From: Paractinoplanes ferrugineus | GTDB lineage: Bacteria; Actinomycetota; Actinomycetes; Mycobacteriales; Micromonosporaceae | Length of the DNA: 64,000 bases | NCBI RefSeq assembly: GCF_016862195.1 | Contig: NZ_BOMM01000038.1 | Location: forward strand, 124,001-188,000 | Reading direction: 5' to 3' | Part shown: positions 9,432 to 17,248 of the stretch, piece by piece | Numbering within the stretch: position 1 is the stretch's first letter | Layout of the letters: every line of letters starts with the position of its first letter | The notes under the pieces: model-generated | Seen by the model: only the letters and a program-made list of their open reading frames with translations | Databases searched by the model: none | Told to the model about the DNA's origin: nothing | Made by a program: the position numbers and the translations under genes

Positions 9432-10708
9432 TCGGCGGCCGCCAGGGCGCTCGTGACGGCGAGCCGGTAGAGCCGGGCGGGCCGGCCTTTGCGGGTTGTC
9501 TGCGTGCTCCCGCCCTCGATCACCAGACCGGCCTCGGTGAGTTTGCGGATCAGCCGGCGGCCACTCGGATCGGTGATCCCCAGGGCCTTGGCCAGCTCGC
9601 TCGGCGAGACCAGGCGCCCGCCGAGACCGCGCTCGACCGCGGCCAGCCGGGACAGGGTCTCCGGGCTCAGGCCCGCGCGGGTGGCCAGTTTCGTCAGCTC
9701 CCCGTACTCGCGATGCTTCCAGATCAGCGGCGGCGCCGCGTCGCTCGCGCCCATCGGGCCGATCGTCACGCCGTCGTCGGTGAACAGGTAGGCCACCGGA
9801 CCCGGGTCCCGCTCGGCGCGGGCCGCCGCCTGCTCGGCCAGTTCGACACTGAGCCGCGCCGACGCGCCGATGCCGAAACCCGCCACTACTCGTACGCCCA
9901 GTTGGGCGCGGGCCTCGGCAAGCACCGGGAGCCCGACCCACTGCCGGGTGGCCGCCTCGAACAGGGCCGCCGGGGCGAACGCGAGCAGCGCCCGATGCCC
10001 TCGCTGGTCGATCCAGGCGTCGGCGAACTCGGGCGTGTGCAGCAGCAGATGCTGAAGTCCGACCCGCGCGCGGTCGCCGGCCGGCGCGGCGAGCAGGAAC
10101 AGCGCGGTGGCGAACCGTTGCCGCTCCCGCGCCCGTAGCACGAGCTCATGGAGCCCGGCCCGGATGGTCTCCGCCGTGGGCGCGGCGTGCAGCACGGAGG
10201 TCTCGGCGCCCAAGGTGGCGGCAACTGCCGTGCGCCCGGTGATCAGGTAGCCCGCCCCGGTCTGCGCGAGCCGGCGCCGGTGGAAGGCGACGATCTCGTC
10301 GATCGGCTGCTCGGCGTCGAACGGCAATGTCGCGATCAGCGCCGGGTCGAGCTCGAGGGCACGGGCCACCTCGTCGACGATCTCCTGGTCGAACGTGTCG
10401 ATCGCGACGGGCGTGGCCGGCCAGCCGTTGCCGCGGGCTTTCGCCCAGGCGAGCGCCAGGTCGAGGGCGACCTGGCGGGTGACGGCGACCGGCAGGGACG
10501 GGGGGAGGAGATCACGGCTGTGGGCGTACGGCAGGAGACCCAGCAGCAGTCCGTCGAGCCGCCCGTCCCGCAGCAACCCACCGACCAGCTCGCGGATCTC
10601 TTCGTCGCGGTCGTAGACCGCCCAGGCGAGCTCGACCCCGTCGACGGTGCGCGCGGCATCGGCGAAGCGTTGCCGATGCACGCCGTGCACCACCAGTCCG
10701 ATCCGCAT
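9428..10708 (-). CDS. Winged-helix transcriptional regulator with large sensory N-terminus
   Basis: 426 residues. Residues 1-200 begin MRIGLVVHGVHRQRF and look like a periplasmic-binding/PrpR-type alpha-beta sensor. Residues about 200-330 form an alpha-beta domain (GFGIGASARLSVELAEQAA, AYLFTDDGVTIGPMG) resembling a degenerate nucleotide-cyclase fold. Residues about 345-426 are a winged helix (SPSELAKALGITDPSGRRLI, LTEAGLVIEGG, GRPARLYRL). I do not recognise a named family. GGAGC precedes the ATG. It is divergent from an alpha/beta hydrolase and heads the amidohydrolase-RidA operon, so it likely controls both, with its ligand related to the amidohydrolase substrate. Confidence 0.7.
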   Translation of the reverse strand: MRIGLVVHGVHRQRFADAARTVDGVELAWAVYDRDEEIRELVGGLLRDGRLDGLLLGLLPYAHSRDLLPPSLPVAVTRQVALDLALAWAKARGNGWPATPVAIDTFDQEIVDEVARALELDPALIATLPFDAEQPIDEIVAFHRRRLAQTGAGYLITGRTAVAATLGAETSVLHAAPTAETIRAGLHELVLRARERQRFATALFLLAAPAGDRARVGLQHLLLHTPEFADAWIDQRGHRALLAFAPAALFEAATRQWVGLPVLAEARAQLGVRVVAGFGIGASARLSVELAEQAAARAERDPGPVAYLFTDDGVTIGPMGASDAAPPLIWKHREYGELTKLATRAGLSPETLSRLAAVERGLGGRLVSPSELAKALGITDPSGRRLIRKLTEAGLVIEGGSTQTTRKGRPARLYRLAVTSALAAAE

Positions 10709-10734
10709 GCCCAGCTCCGTCGAGTGTCGCCGCC

Positions 10735-10764
10735 GTTCAACGAACTATATGCGAACCTGGTTCG
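10735..10764. promoter_or_regulatory. Two inverted repeats in the divergent regulator/hydrolase promoter region
   Basis: GTTC-aac-GAAC at 10735-10745 and CGAACC-t-GGTTCG at 10752-10764 share the GTTCG/CGAAC half site. They lie between the start of the regulator (10708) and the -10 box of the hydrolase (10796). They are good candidates for the regulator's operator; binding is inference. Confidence 0.5.
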
Positions 10765-10795
10765 TTTCGGGTCGCACGGTTCCCCCGGGCGCCGC

Positions 10796-10801
10796 TAAAA
10801 T
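10796..10801 (+). promoter_or_regulatory. -10 box TAAAAT of a leaderless promoter
   Basis: TAAAAT ends seven bases before the GTG at 10809, leaving no room for a ribosome site, so the transcript probably begins at the start codon. The -35 region is not recognisable. Confidence 0.5.
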
Positions 10802-10808
10802 CTCCCCG

Positions 10809-11618
10809 GTGGAGAACTTCGAGAGCTTCGACGGCACCCGGCTGGCGTTCCACCGAGTGGGCGAAGGGTCACCGCTGATCTGCGTTCCGGGCGGACCCAT
10901 GCGTGCCTCCGCCTACCTGGGCACGCTCGGTGGTCTCGCCGACCACCACGAACTGCTGCTGCTGGACTTGCGCGGCACCGGTGACTCGCAGCCGCCCGTC
11001 GACCCGCAGACCTACCGCGCCGACCGGCAACTCGCCGACGTCGAGGCCCTGCGCACCCACCTCGGCCTCGACCGGGTCGCCGTGGCGGCCCACTCGGCCG
11101 GGGCGGCGATCGCCGTACACCATGCCGCCGCCGACCCCGACCGCGTCTCCCACCTGGTCCTGATCAACCCCAGCCCCCGCGTGGTCGACCTGGAGATCTC
11201 CGACGACGACCGCCTGCAGGCCGTCGAAAAACGCCGCGGCGAACCGTGGTTCCCAGCGGCCTACGCCGCCCTGCAACGCCTGTGGGCCGGCGACGCCACC
11301 GACGAAGACTTCACCCGGATCGCCCCGCTGAACTACGGCCGCTGGGACGCCGAAGCCCAGGCCGACGCGGCCCTCGGACGAAACGAGGAGGCGCTGCCCC
11401 ACTACTACGCCGGCGCCCCGGCCGCACCCTCGGCGGTCAAAGCCCCGGTCCTGCTGATCACCGGCGACTACGACCCACAGATCCCGCCACACCGAGCCGC
11501 CGACTACGCAGCCCTGTTCCCCGACGCCACCCTCGCGGTAGCCCCGGACACCGCCCACTCAGCCTTCGTCGACCAGCCAACGTGGTTCCGCGAAACGGTA
11601 ACCGCCTTCCTCCGCTGA
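10809..11618 (+). CDS. Alpha/beta-fold hydrolase (proline iminopeptidase-like)
   Basis: 269 residues. It has the HG-like oxyanion segment (CVPGGPMRASAYLG), LLDLRGTGDS as in prolyl aminopeptidases, the nucleophile elbow AAHSAGAA (Ser about residue 99), the acid in GDYDPQIP and the catalytic His in DTAHSAFVDQP. The cap is short. The start is GTG at 10809 (VENFESFDGTRLAFH), read as leaderless. It is probably a cytoplasmic aminopeptidase or esterase. Divergence from the regulator/amidohydrolase/RidA unit suggests a shared inducer, perhaps an N-acyl or peptide substrate. Confidence 0.85.
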   Translation: MENFESFDGTRLAFHRVGEGSPLICVPGGPMRASAYLGTLGGLADHHELLLLDLRGTGDSQPPVDPQTYRADRQLADVEALRTHLGLDRVAVAAHSAGAAIAVHHAAADPDRVSHLVLINPSPRVVDLEISDDDRLQAVEKRRGEPWFPAAYAALQRLWAGDATDEDFTRIAPLNYGRWDAEAQADAALGRNEEALPHYYAGAPAAPSAVKAPVLLITGDYDPQIPPHRAADYAALFPDATLAVAPDTAHSAFVDQPTWFRETVTAFLR

Positions 11619-11730
11619 CCCCCTCCCCGGTCCGCCGCCCAGCCGTTCCGTTCCACCGCCCACCGGCGCCCCGTCCGTCCTGTCCTGCCCGCGCCGCTTC
11701 CACCACGCTGCCGCATCCGACCCGCCGCTT

Positions 11731-11860
11731 TCGTCCCTCTTGTGTCGCGCCGCTTCCGTCCCTCTTGTGTCGCGCCGCTTCCGTCCCTCTTGCGCCGCGC
11801 CGCTTTCCGGCCTGTCTTGTGTCGCGCCGCTTCCGGTCTGTCCTCGTGCTGCGCCTTTTT
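11731..11860. repeat. Tandem repeat, about 25-27 bp, five decaying copies
   Basis: Units begin at about 11731, 11757, 11782, 11807 and 11834 and share the core CCTCTTGTGTCGCGCCGCTT. The first two are almost identical and later ones diverge. No spacers are present, so this is a plain tandem array. Confidence 0.8.
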
Positions 11861-12127
11861 CGCACCGCTTTGTCTACTCGCCGCGTCTTTGCTTTCTCGC
11901 CGCGTCGCTTTCGTCATACTCTGCGCTGTTTCGAACCGCCGGCCCCTGCGCATTGCCGGCCTGTCTTGCGTAGCGCTGACGTCACCGTGGGAGCCGCCGA
12001 CTCCGCGGCGTTCCTCTGGCCTTGCACCTGGTCCGTCCCAGTTTTCTGCGCCTCGCGCGGTTTCTGTCGCTCGGCACCGCACCCTTCTGCTTCGCCTAGC
12101 AGGGCTTTGTCCAACTTCGCGATGCTT

Positions 12128-12167
12128 TGCCTCGCCCTGCCTCGCCCTGCCTCGCTCTGCCTCGCCT
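12128..12167. repeat. Tandem repeat, 10 bp, four copies
   Basis: Four consecutive units of TGCCTCGCCC, with one or two changes in the last two units. Confidence 0.75.
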
Positions 12168-12190
12168 TGCACGCGTCCCGCTTCACCCCC

Positions 12191-12270
12191 TGCGCTGTCT
12201 CGTCCTTGCGCTGTCTCGTCCTTGCGCTGTCTCGTCCTTGCGCTGCCTCGTCCTTGCGCTGCCTCGCCCG
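12191..12270. repeat. Tandem repeat, 16 bp, five copies
   Basis: Three identical units of TGCGCTGTCTCGTCCT (12191-12238) are followed by two variants (12239-12270). The sequence CGCTTCACCCCC occurs directly before and just after the array. Confidence 0.85.
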
Positions 12271-12335
12271 TGCCCCGCTTCACCCCCGCGCGGCGCGTCG
12301 CCTCGAGCGGCGCTGTCTCTGCCCCGCGCACGAGT

Positions 12336-12341
12336 TAGCCT
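12336..12341 (+). promoter_or_regulatory. -10 box TAGCCT of a leaderless promoter (Nudix gene)
   Basis: TAGCCT fits TAnnnT and ends eight bases before the GTG at 12350. No purine-rich ribosome site lies between them. Confidence 0.5.
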
Positions 12342-12349
12342 CAATCGCC

Positions 12350-12805
12350 GTGGCCCCCATGCATCCCGTTGACCTGCTGCTGGTGCTCACCTCCGGCAAC
12401 CAGATCCTGTTGGCCCTGCGAGAGAACACCGGCTATGCCGATGGGCAGTGGAATCTGCCGTCCGGAAAACTCGAACCCGGCGAGGACGCCCTGACCGGCA
12501 TGATCCGCGAGACTCGCGAGGAGATCGGCCTACACCTGCTCCCCGCCGATCTACGCCTGGCAGCAACCGTGCATCACCGCAACCCGACCGGCACCACCCG
12601 AATCGGGCTGGTCTTCGCCACCCCGCTCGACCCGCCCCGCCACGGCACCCCCGTCAACGCCGAACCGCACAAATGTGGCGGTATCGCCTGGTTTGCCCCC
12701 ACCGACCTTCCACCCGACACGGTGCCGTACACGGCTGCCTGTATCAAAGCGTTCCAAAACGCCACCCCCTTACTCCTGAACGGCTTTCCGCCCCACCCGT
12801 CCTGA
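12350..12805 (+). CDS. Nudix hydrolase
   Basis: 151 residues starting at GTG 12350; an ATG three codons later is the alternative. The Nudix box is complete at residues 39-61: G-x5-E-x7-R-E-x2-E-E-x-G, seen as GKLEPGEDALTGM then RETREEIGL. Upstream LLVLTSGNQILLALREN is the first strand pair. It hydrolyses a nucleoside diphosphate linked to another group; the substrate is unknown. The gene stands alone between repeat-rich stretches and appears leaderless, so it is transcribed independently of the hydrolase upstream. Confidence 0.85.
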   Translation: MAPMHPVDLLLVLTSGNQILLALRENTGYADGQWNLPSGKLEPGEDALTGMIRETREEIGLHLLPADLRLAATVHHRNPTGTTRIGLVFATPLDPPRHGTPVNAEPHKCGGIAWFAPTDLPPDTVPYTAACIKAFQNATPLLLNGFPPHPS

Positions 12806-12920
12806 AGCCATTATGGACCCGGCGCCGCAACCCCACAGCTCGATCTCGGCCGTTTTGAGTAATGTCCCGATATCTTCTTTTCGGCTCCAGGTGTATTTCT
12901 CGAATTGGCATGATCCATTG

Positions 12921-12951
12921 TTGGCGCGGCGCATTCTGGGTGCGAGATAAT
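12921..12951 (+). promoter_or_regulatory. Sigma70-like promoter, leaderless
   Basis: TTGGCG (12921-12926), a 19-base spacer and GATAAT (12946-12951) precede the ATG at 12958 by six bases. This is the lowest-GC stretch around here (about 12840-12970). Confidence 0.5.
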
Positions 12952-12957
12952 TTTTGT

Positions 12958-14010
12958 ATGCAGCACCAGCAGCTTTCGCTATTCACCCGGGCAGCGACTA
13001 CTGCTATGCGCGATCGCACCAAAGCACGTAATTGGTCCCCGGAGATGGACGAATTCCGTCGTGAGCATGCGCGTTGTCGACAGTGGGGGCTCGCCCGCCG
13101 CCATGCGGGGAAGCTGTGCCGGTCGCACGGCTGCTCGAGGGAGTGCGGCGAGCTGGGCCTGCATGATCAGGCCGAGGCGGTCCCGCCGCTGATCTGGCCG
13201 GCCGACGCGACCTTGACGAGCCGGCCACCTTCGCCGGCGCCGACCCCGAGCGGTGATGTCCCACCTGTGCGCGATCTGCCCTCCACGCCGCTGGGCGGGG
13301 ATGGCGGGCCTGATGTTGTTGCTGACCTGGCGCCGCCTGCACCTTCAGGGGAGCCCGCGCTCTCGATTGAGCCGGCTCCTCGGTCCGCGCCGACCTCTCG
13401 GTCTGAGCCTGCTTCCCTGTCTGAGTCCGCGGGCCGGTCAAAGTTCTCAGCTGGGTCCGGAGACCAGGTCTGGCACCAGCCCGCAATCCGCTTTGAGTCC
13501 ACATCAGAGTCCGCGCCCATGGCACGGCTCGGGCCTGTGTTCTGGCCCGTGCTCGCGGCCAGGTCCACTTCCGGACCTGTGTGCGTGACTCGGTCTGTGT
13601 GCGTGACGCGGTCTGAGTGCGTGACGCGGTCTGAGTGCGTGACCTGGGCTGAGTGCATGACGCGGGCTGGGTGCATGACGCGGGCTGGGTGCGTGACCTG
13701 GGCTGGGTGCATGACGCGGGCTGGGTGCGTGACCTGGGCTGGGTACGTGACCTGGGCTGGGTACGTGACTTGGGCTGGGTACGTGACCCGGTCTGGGTCT
13801 GCGGCTCTCGGTGCGCGGCGGGTTCAGTTGGCGGGGCGAGACCGGGGCTGCCGGGTGGCATCGGCTGAGTGTGGAGGACGAGCATCACCGAACGAGCGAT
13901 GCCGGCATTCAGGTCGCGCTCGATCGCCTCCTTACCTGAGTCTGGCGCGCGGTTTCAAGAAACAGTCGCCGTCATCGTGGAGGTGGACGGTGATAAGCGT
14001 TCTGAACTAG
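12958..14010 (+). CDS. Hypothetical protein with Cys-containing hexapeptide repeats (doubtful C-terminal half)
   Basis: 350 residues if read through. The first 90 residues look protein-like: MQHQQLSLFTRAATTAMRD, an Arg-rich helix (DEFRREHARCRQWGLARRH) and a short Cys cluster. Residues about 100-205 are Ser/Pro/Ala-rich. Residues about 209-280 are twelve hexapeptides of the kind V-T-W-A-G-C/Y, encoded by the 18-bp minisatellite. The last 75 residues have no recognisable fold, and codon use there is not typical of neighbours. The promoter at 12921-12951 supports expression of at least the N-terminus. Real function is unknown, and the C-terminal part may be non-coding DNA that happens to stay open. 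Confidence 0.4.
   Translation: MQHQQLSLFTRAATTAMRDRTKARNWSPEMDEFRREHARCRQWGLARRHAGKLCRSHGCSRECGELGLHDQAEAVPPLIWPADATLTSRPPSPAPTPSGDVPPVRDLPSTPLGGDGGPDVVADLAPPAPSGEPALSIEPAPRSAPTSRSEPASLSESAGRSKFSAGSGDQVWHQPAIRFESTSESAPMARLGPVFWPVLAARSTSGPVCVTRSVCVTRSECVTRSECVTWAECMTRAGCMTRAGCVTWAGCMTRAGCVTWAGYVTWAGYVTWAGYVTRSGSAALGARRVQLAGRDRGCRVASAECGGRASPNERCRHSGRARSPPYLSLARGFKKQSPSSWRWTVISVLN
13581..13796. repeat. Minisatellite, 18 bp, twelve copies
   Basis: Twelve adjacent 18-base units of the form GTGCGTGACCTGGGCTGG, with the third to fifth bases alternating GCG, GCA or TAC... and the centre ACC, ACG or ACT. There is no spacer, so it is not CRISPR. The unit length keeps the plus-strand frame and also an antisense frame open. 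Confidence 0.9.
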
Positions 14011-14184
14011 TAGTCGAAGCCCGTTCGAGCTGGGCGTTCTGAGGCTGCGTATCACTCGATTATGAGAATGGGTTGCGAATCATGTGGGTGCTGCATGGGA
14101 ATAGCGGCTCGGGGTCGGAAGGGAGAAAATCGGGGCATTGTGCTATCTGAGGGGGAGGGGCAATAGCGGGATGTTTTCTAGGCA

Positions 14185-14313
14185 TCAGCAGGCGCGGACC
14201 AGCCACAGGTTGCCGTCCTGGGTCAGCGGGTAGCGGGCGAGTGAGTGTTGGCGTTGTCGCTGGCCTGAAGGCGTGGGCCTAGGTCGGCCTCGGGTAGGCG
14301 CGAGACGGCCCAT
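14185..14313 (-). pseudogene. Possible C-terminal gene fragment or small protein (42 codons)
   Basis: The minus strand reads from ATG at 14313 to a stop at 14187-14185. Its last part, QHSLARYPLTQDGNLWLVRAC, is unusually protein-like for this otherwise noncoding gap: YPLTQDGNLWLV resembles the end of a folded domain. There is no ribosome site, and the first 15 residues are low-complexity Pro/Arg, so I favour the 3' end of a decayed gene over a true small gene. Confidence 0.3.
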
Positions 14314-14511
14314 CAACGTGGGTTGCGGCTCACCCCGTGCTGAATGCCGGGCAATGTCGCCATCTGGGGCAGCGCGGAGCCGAAGGGATCGCGGTGCTGA
14401 GTGCCCGCGAGCGGGGTGCCGCGTCCAAGGGCGGCGCTGGGCAAGTCAAAGGCGGGGCGGCTGAGGGCTGAGGGGCGGGCGGCTGAGGAGGGGGGCGGCT
14501 GAAGGCGGGGC

Positions 14512-14655
14512 GGCGAGGGCGGCGCGCGGCGGCTGAGGGCTGGGAGAGGTGAGGGCAGGGCGGGGCGGCTGAGGAGGGGGCGAGGGCGGCGAGGGCGGCG
14601 CGCGGCGGCTGAGGGTGGGGAGGGGTGAGGGCAGGGCGGCTGGGGAGGAGGGCGG
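14512..14655. repeat. G-rich near-duplicate, 76-base period
   Basis: The block starting GGCGAGGGCGGCGCGCGGCG at 14512 recurs at 14588, each followed by GGCTGAGGG, a G-rich stretch and GTGAGGGCAGGGCGG. Many GGG runs on the plus strand could fold as G-quadruplexes just upstream of the hemerythrin gene. Confidence 0.7.
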
Positions 14656-14691
14656 CGTGGGTGGGGGGTGGCTACTACGATGTGAGGTCGC

Positions 14692-15078
14692 ATGGATGAA
14701 TATGAGCGGTTTGCGGCGTACGGCACTCAGATGGTCATGACTCATGCTCGGCTTCGGGACATGCTCGAGGATCTGCTTGAGGGTGGCGTGGAAGGGGGTG
14801 TCGACCTGGGGATTCACTGTCTCGCGTTCTGTACGGCGCTTACTGAGCATCACACGGATGAGGACGTGAACGTGTTTCCGATGCTGGAGGCGCGCCATCC
14901 GGAGCTTCGGGAGTTTCTGGGGCGGCTTCGGCAGGACCACGCGGTCATCGCGGGGCTGGTGCGGGGGGTGCGGCAGGATGATCCGGAGGCGTTGAGCGCG
15001 CTCGCGGCGGTGATGGAGACGCATTTCCGGGGTGAGGAGAAACGCCTGGTCGAGGTGCTGAACGAGATCAGGGGGTAG
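14692..15078 (+). CDS. Hemerythrin HHE-domain protein
   Basis: 128 residues, four-helix bundle. Candidate di-iron ligands are H18, H53/H54 with E57 (HHTDED), H83 (QDHAVI), and H111 with E115 (HFRGEEKR), spaced as in bacterial hemerythrin-like proteins. Such proteins bind O2 or NO or store iron; the precise role is open. GAGG lies about six bases before the ATG, and TACGAT at 14675-14680 could be its -10 box. The PLP-enzyme gene follows after four bases, so the two are probably co-transcribed. Confidence 0.85.
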   Translation: MDEYERFAAYGTQMVMTHARLRDMLEDLLEGGVEGGVDLGIHCLAFCTALTEHHTDEDVNVFPMLEARHPELREFLGRLRQDHAVIAGLVRGVRQDDPEALSALAAVMETHFRGEEKRLVEVLNEIRG

Positions 15079-15082
15079 CGGC

Positions 15083-16255
15083 ATGGACGTGCCGGAGCCG
15101 AGGGTCGACTGGCGCAGCAAAGGGTTCTTCCTGCCGGACGGGGAGAAGTCGGCCGGCGATTACGCGCGGGAGAAGCCGAGCCTGTTCGGCGGCGGGTTCA
15201 CGTGGCCGGTGCTGACGTTGAACGGGCGCAAGGCGGAGGCGAACATCGCCACGATGGCCGCGTACGCCGCTCGGCACGACCTTGATTTTGCGCCGCACGC
15301 CAAGACCACGATGGCGCCGGGCCTGCTTGCCGCCCAGTTCGCGGCGGGGGCCTGGGGGATGACGGTGGCGACCCCGAACCAGGCGCTGGTGTTGCGGCGC
15401 CTCGGGGTGCGACGCATCCAGATCGCCAACCAGGTCCTCGACCCCACGGCCCTGCGCTGGCTCACCGGGCAGGACGACATCTACTTCCAGGTCGACTCGA
15501 TCGAGGCAGTGGCGGCGGCCCGGCGGGCGGGCGGGCCGCTGAAGGTCTTCGTCGAGCTCGGGCACCCGGGTGGACGCACCGGTGTGCGCACCCTCGACGA
15601 ACTGGAGGAAGTCGCCCGCGCGGTGGACGGGGCGGAGCGGCTCGAGTTCGCCGGCGTCACCGCGTACGAGGGTCAGTTGCTCACGGAGCGTGCGGTCGAC
15701 GACTTCCTGGACCTGCTCGTGGCCGGGGTGCAGCGGCTGAAAGCCGCCGCCCTGATGCCCCCGGGCGCACGTGTTTCCGCTGGTGGGAGCGCCTGGTTCG
15801 ACCGGGTGGTGGCGCGGCTCGCCGCGCTGCCGCGCGACCTGCGCCTGATTCTGCGCAGCGGTGCGTCGGTCACCCACGACGATGGTTTCTATGCCTTGCG
15901 TACGCCGTTCCGGCGCGTCGCCGAGGAGGGACCCCTGACCGCGGCCCTGGAACTGTGGGCGCAGGTCCTGTCGGTGCCGGAACCGGGCCTCGCGATCGTC
16001 GGCATGGGCAAGCGTGACGCCCCGTTCGACGAGGGTCTGCCGGTGCCGTTGGAGGTCCGGGGGAGCGACCGGACGGCCGGCGAGGTGACCAAGTTGAACG
16101 ACCACCACACCTATCTGCGGGCGGATGACCTGCGGCCGGGTGACCTGGTCCGATTCGGGATCTCGCATCCGTGTACGGCGTTCGACAAGTGGCGTTGCAT
16201 CCCGGTGGTCGACGACGACCATCGGGTGGTGGACGTGCTCCAGACCTACTTCTGA
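15083..16255 (+). CDS. D-serine dehydratase/D-threonine aldolase-like fold-III PLP enzyme
   Basis: 390 residues, alanine-racemase-type barrel plus C-terminal beta domain. The PLP lysine is K74 in PHAKTTMAP. The C-terminal metal site H362-x-C364 appears in GISHPCTAFDKW, the zinc pair of eukaryotic-type D-serine dehydratase. This fold class deaminates or cleaves D-amino acids; D-serine, D-threonine or a related substrate is likely. Its product would be an enamine/imine, the kind of molecule RidA proteins remove. It is coupled to the hemerythrin gene upstream. Confidence 0.85.
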   Translation: MDVPEPRVDWRSKGFFLPDGEKSAGDYAREKPSLFGGGFTWPVLTLNGRKAEANIATMAAYAARHDLDFAPHAKTTMAPGLLAAQFAAGAWGMTVATPNQALVLRRLGVRRIQIANQVLDPTALRWLTGQDDIYFQVDSIEAVAAARRAGGPLKVFVELGHPGGRTGVRTLDELEEVARAVDGAERLEFAGVTAYEGQLLTERAVDDFLDLLVAGVQRLKAAALMPPGARVSAGGSAWFDRVVARLAALPRDLRLILRSGASVTHDDGFYALRTPFRRVAEEGPLTAALELWAQVLSVPEPGLAIVGMGKRDAPFDEGLPVPLEVRGSDRTAGEVTKLNDHHTYLRADDLRPGDLVRFGISHPCTAFDKWRCIPVVDDDHRVVDVLQTYF

Positions 16256-16340
16256 GCGTGTTCGATCCGGCCTCGACCTCCTGACGGAGGGTGAGCTGGC
16301 AGACTGCATCTGTGACGGTCTATCTGCGGGGCTGCGCCCG

Positions 16341-17111
16341 GTGAACCTGGCGGACGGTCAGGGTGGCTACCGGGTTCGCTTCGACTGGGGTCCGGTCGGC
16401 GCCGACGTGGTGGCGCCCGGGGCCGCGTTCGTCGCGGTGGTCGACGTGCTGTCGTTCACCACGACCTTGACCGTGGCGGTGGAGCAGGGGCTGAGCGTCC
16501 TGCCGTACCGCTGGCGCGACGACTCGGCAGTCGACGTGGCCCGGCGGCACGGCGCGATGCTGGCGGTGCTGCGTAACCAGACCGGTCCCGGCCAGATCAC
16601 CCTGTCGCCGGCGAGCATCATGAACGCCGACCTGCGCGACAACGGCATCGACCGGCTGGTGCTGCCGTCCCCGAACGGCTCGGCCATCTCGGTGCGCCTC
16701 GCCGACCTGGGCGTGACCGTGGTCGGGGTGTCGCTGCGCAACGCGGCGGCCGCCGCCGAATGGGTGCGCGAGCGGGCCGGCGACCGCCCGGTCGGGGTGG
16801 TGGCGTCGGGGGAGCGCTGGCCGGACGGCTCGCTGCGGCCGGCGGTGGAGGACCTGTGGGGTGCCGGTGCTTTCCTCGACGGGCTGGCCGGGGGTGCGGA
16901 CGTGAAGGACTTCTCGCCGGAGGCGGGCGCGGCGCTGTGGGCGTACCGCGGCGTCTCGCCCACCCTGACCGACGCCCTGAGTGCGTCGGTCAGCGGCCGT
17001 GAGCTGCGGGCCCTCGGGTTCGGCGGCGATGTGGCGGTGGCGTCCGCGGTGGGCGTGAGCGAGGTCGTGCCGGTGCTGACGGACGGCTGGTTCGTCGATG
17101 GCGGATCTTGA
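16341..17111 (+). CDS. 2-phosphosulfolactate phosphatase (ComB) family protein
   Basis: 256 residues from GTG 16341. It contains VVDVLSFTTTLTVAVEQG, NGSAISVRLADLG, ASLRNA-like VGVSLRNAAAAAEWV, VVASGERWPDGSLRPAVEDLWGAGA and a C-terminal VASAVGVSEVVPVL, matching ComB-family phosphatases. In methanogens ComB serves coenzyme M synthesis. Actinobacteria have many relatives with no coenzyme M, so the true substrate is probably another phosphorylated hydroxy acid. No strong ribosome site precedes the GTG, and no other start occurs in frame near the conserved N-terminus. Confidence 0.8.
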   Translation: MNLADGQGGYRVRFDWGPVGADVVAPGAAFVAVVDVLSFTTTLTVAVEQGLSVLPYRWRDDSAVDVARRHGAMLAVLRNQTGPGQITLSPASIMNADLRDNGIDRLVLPSPNGSAISVRLADLGVTVVGVSLRNAAAAAEWVRERAGDRPVGVVASGERWPDGSLRPAVEDLWGAGAFLDGLAGGADVKDFSPEAGAALWAYRGVSPTLTDALSASVSGRELRALGFGGDVAVASAVGVSEVVPVLTDGWFVDGGS

Positions 17112-17248
17112 CGTAGTCCTCCCATCGGGCGACGGATCCTGCCTCAGGGGGGACGGTGGCGGCGGAAAGGGGCGACTTCGACGGCATGGGTGGGTGATCT
17201 GAGAGCCCGGGGCCGATCGTTGGGGGCGACCAAGAAAGGACAACCCCC

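Larger units (their letters stand above)
11619..12349. other. 731-base non-coding, pyrimidine-rich, repeat-filled gap
   Basis: No convincing gene is present. The plus strand is strongly C+T rich with few A, and it holds three short tandem arrays (11731-11860, 12128-12167, 12191-12270). Open frames exist on both strands only because A-poor sequence lacks stops. Their translations are Ser/Pro/Arg/Cys-rich and have no domain. Confidence 0.6.
14011..14691. other. 681-base gap with a gene fragment and G-rich repeats
   Basis: Apart from a short minus-strand frame at 14185-14313, nothing coding is convincing. From about 14440 to 14670 the plus strand is extremely G-rich with a 76-base near-duplication. 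The left part (14011-14180) is less GC-rich than the surroundings, with no recognisable signal. Confidence 0.5.

Noticed and set aside
11504..12331. Long minus-strand frame (275 codons) over the repeat gap
   Set aside because: Its openness follows from the A-poor plus strand. The peptide is Arg/Glu/Gly/Ala low complexity and overlaps the 3' end of the hydrolase gene.
13581..13796. Possible CRISPR array
   Set aside because: Units are directly adjacent with no unique spacers, and no cas gene is in the window.
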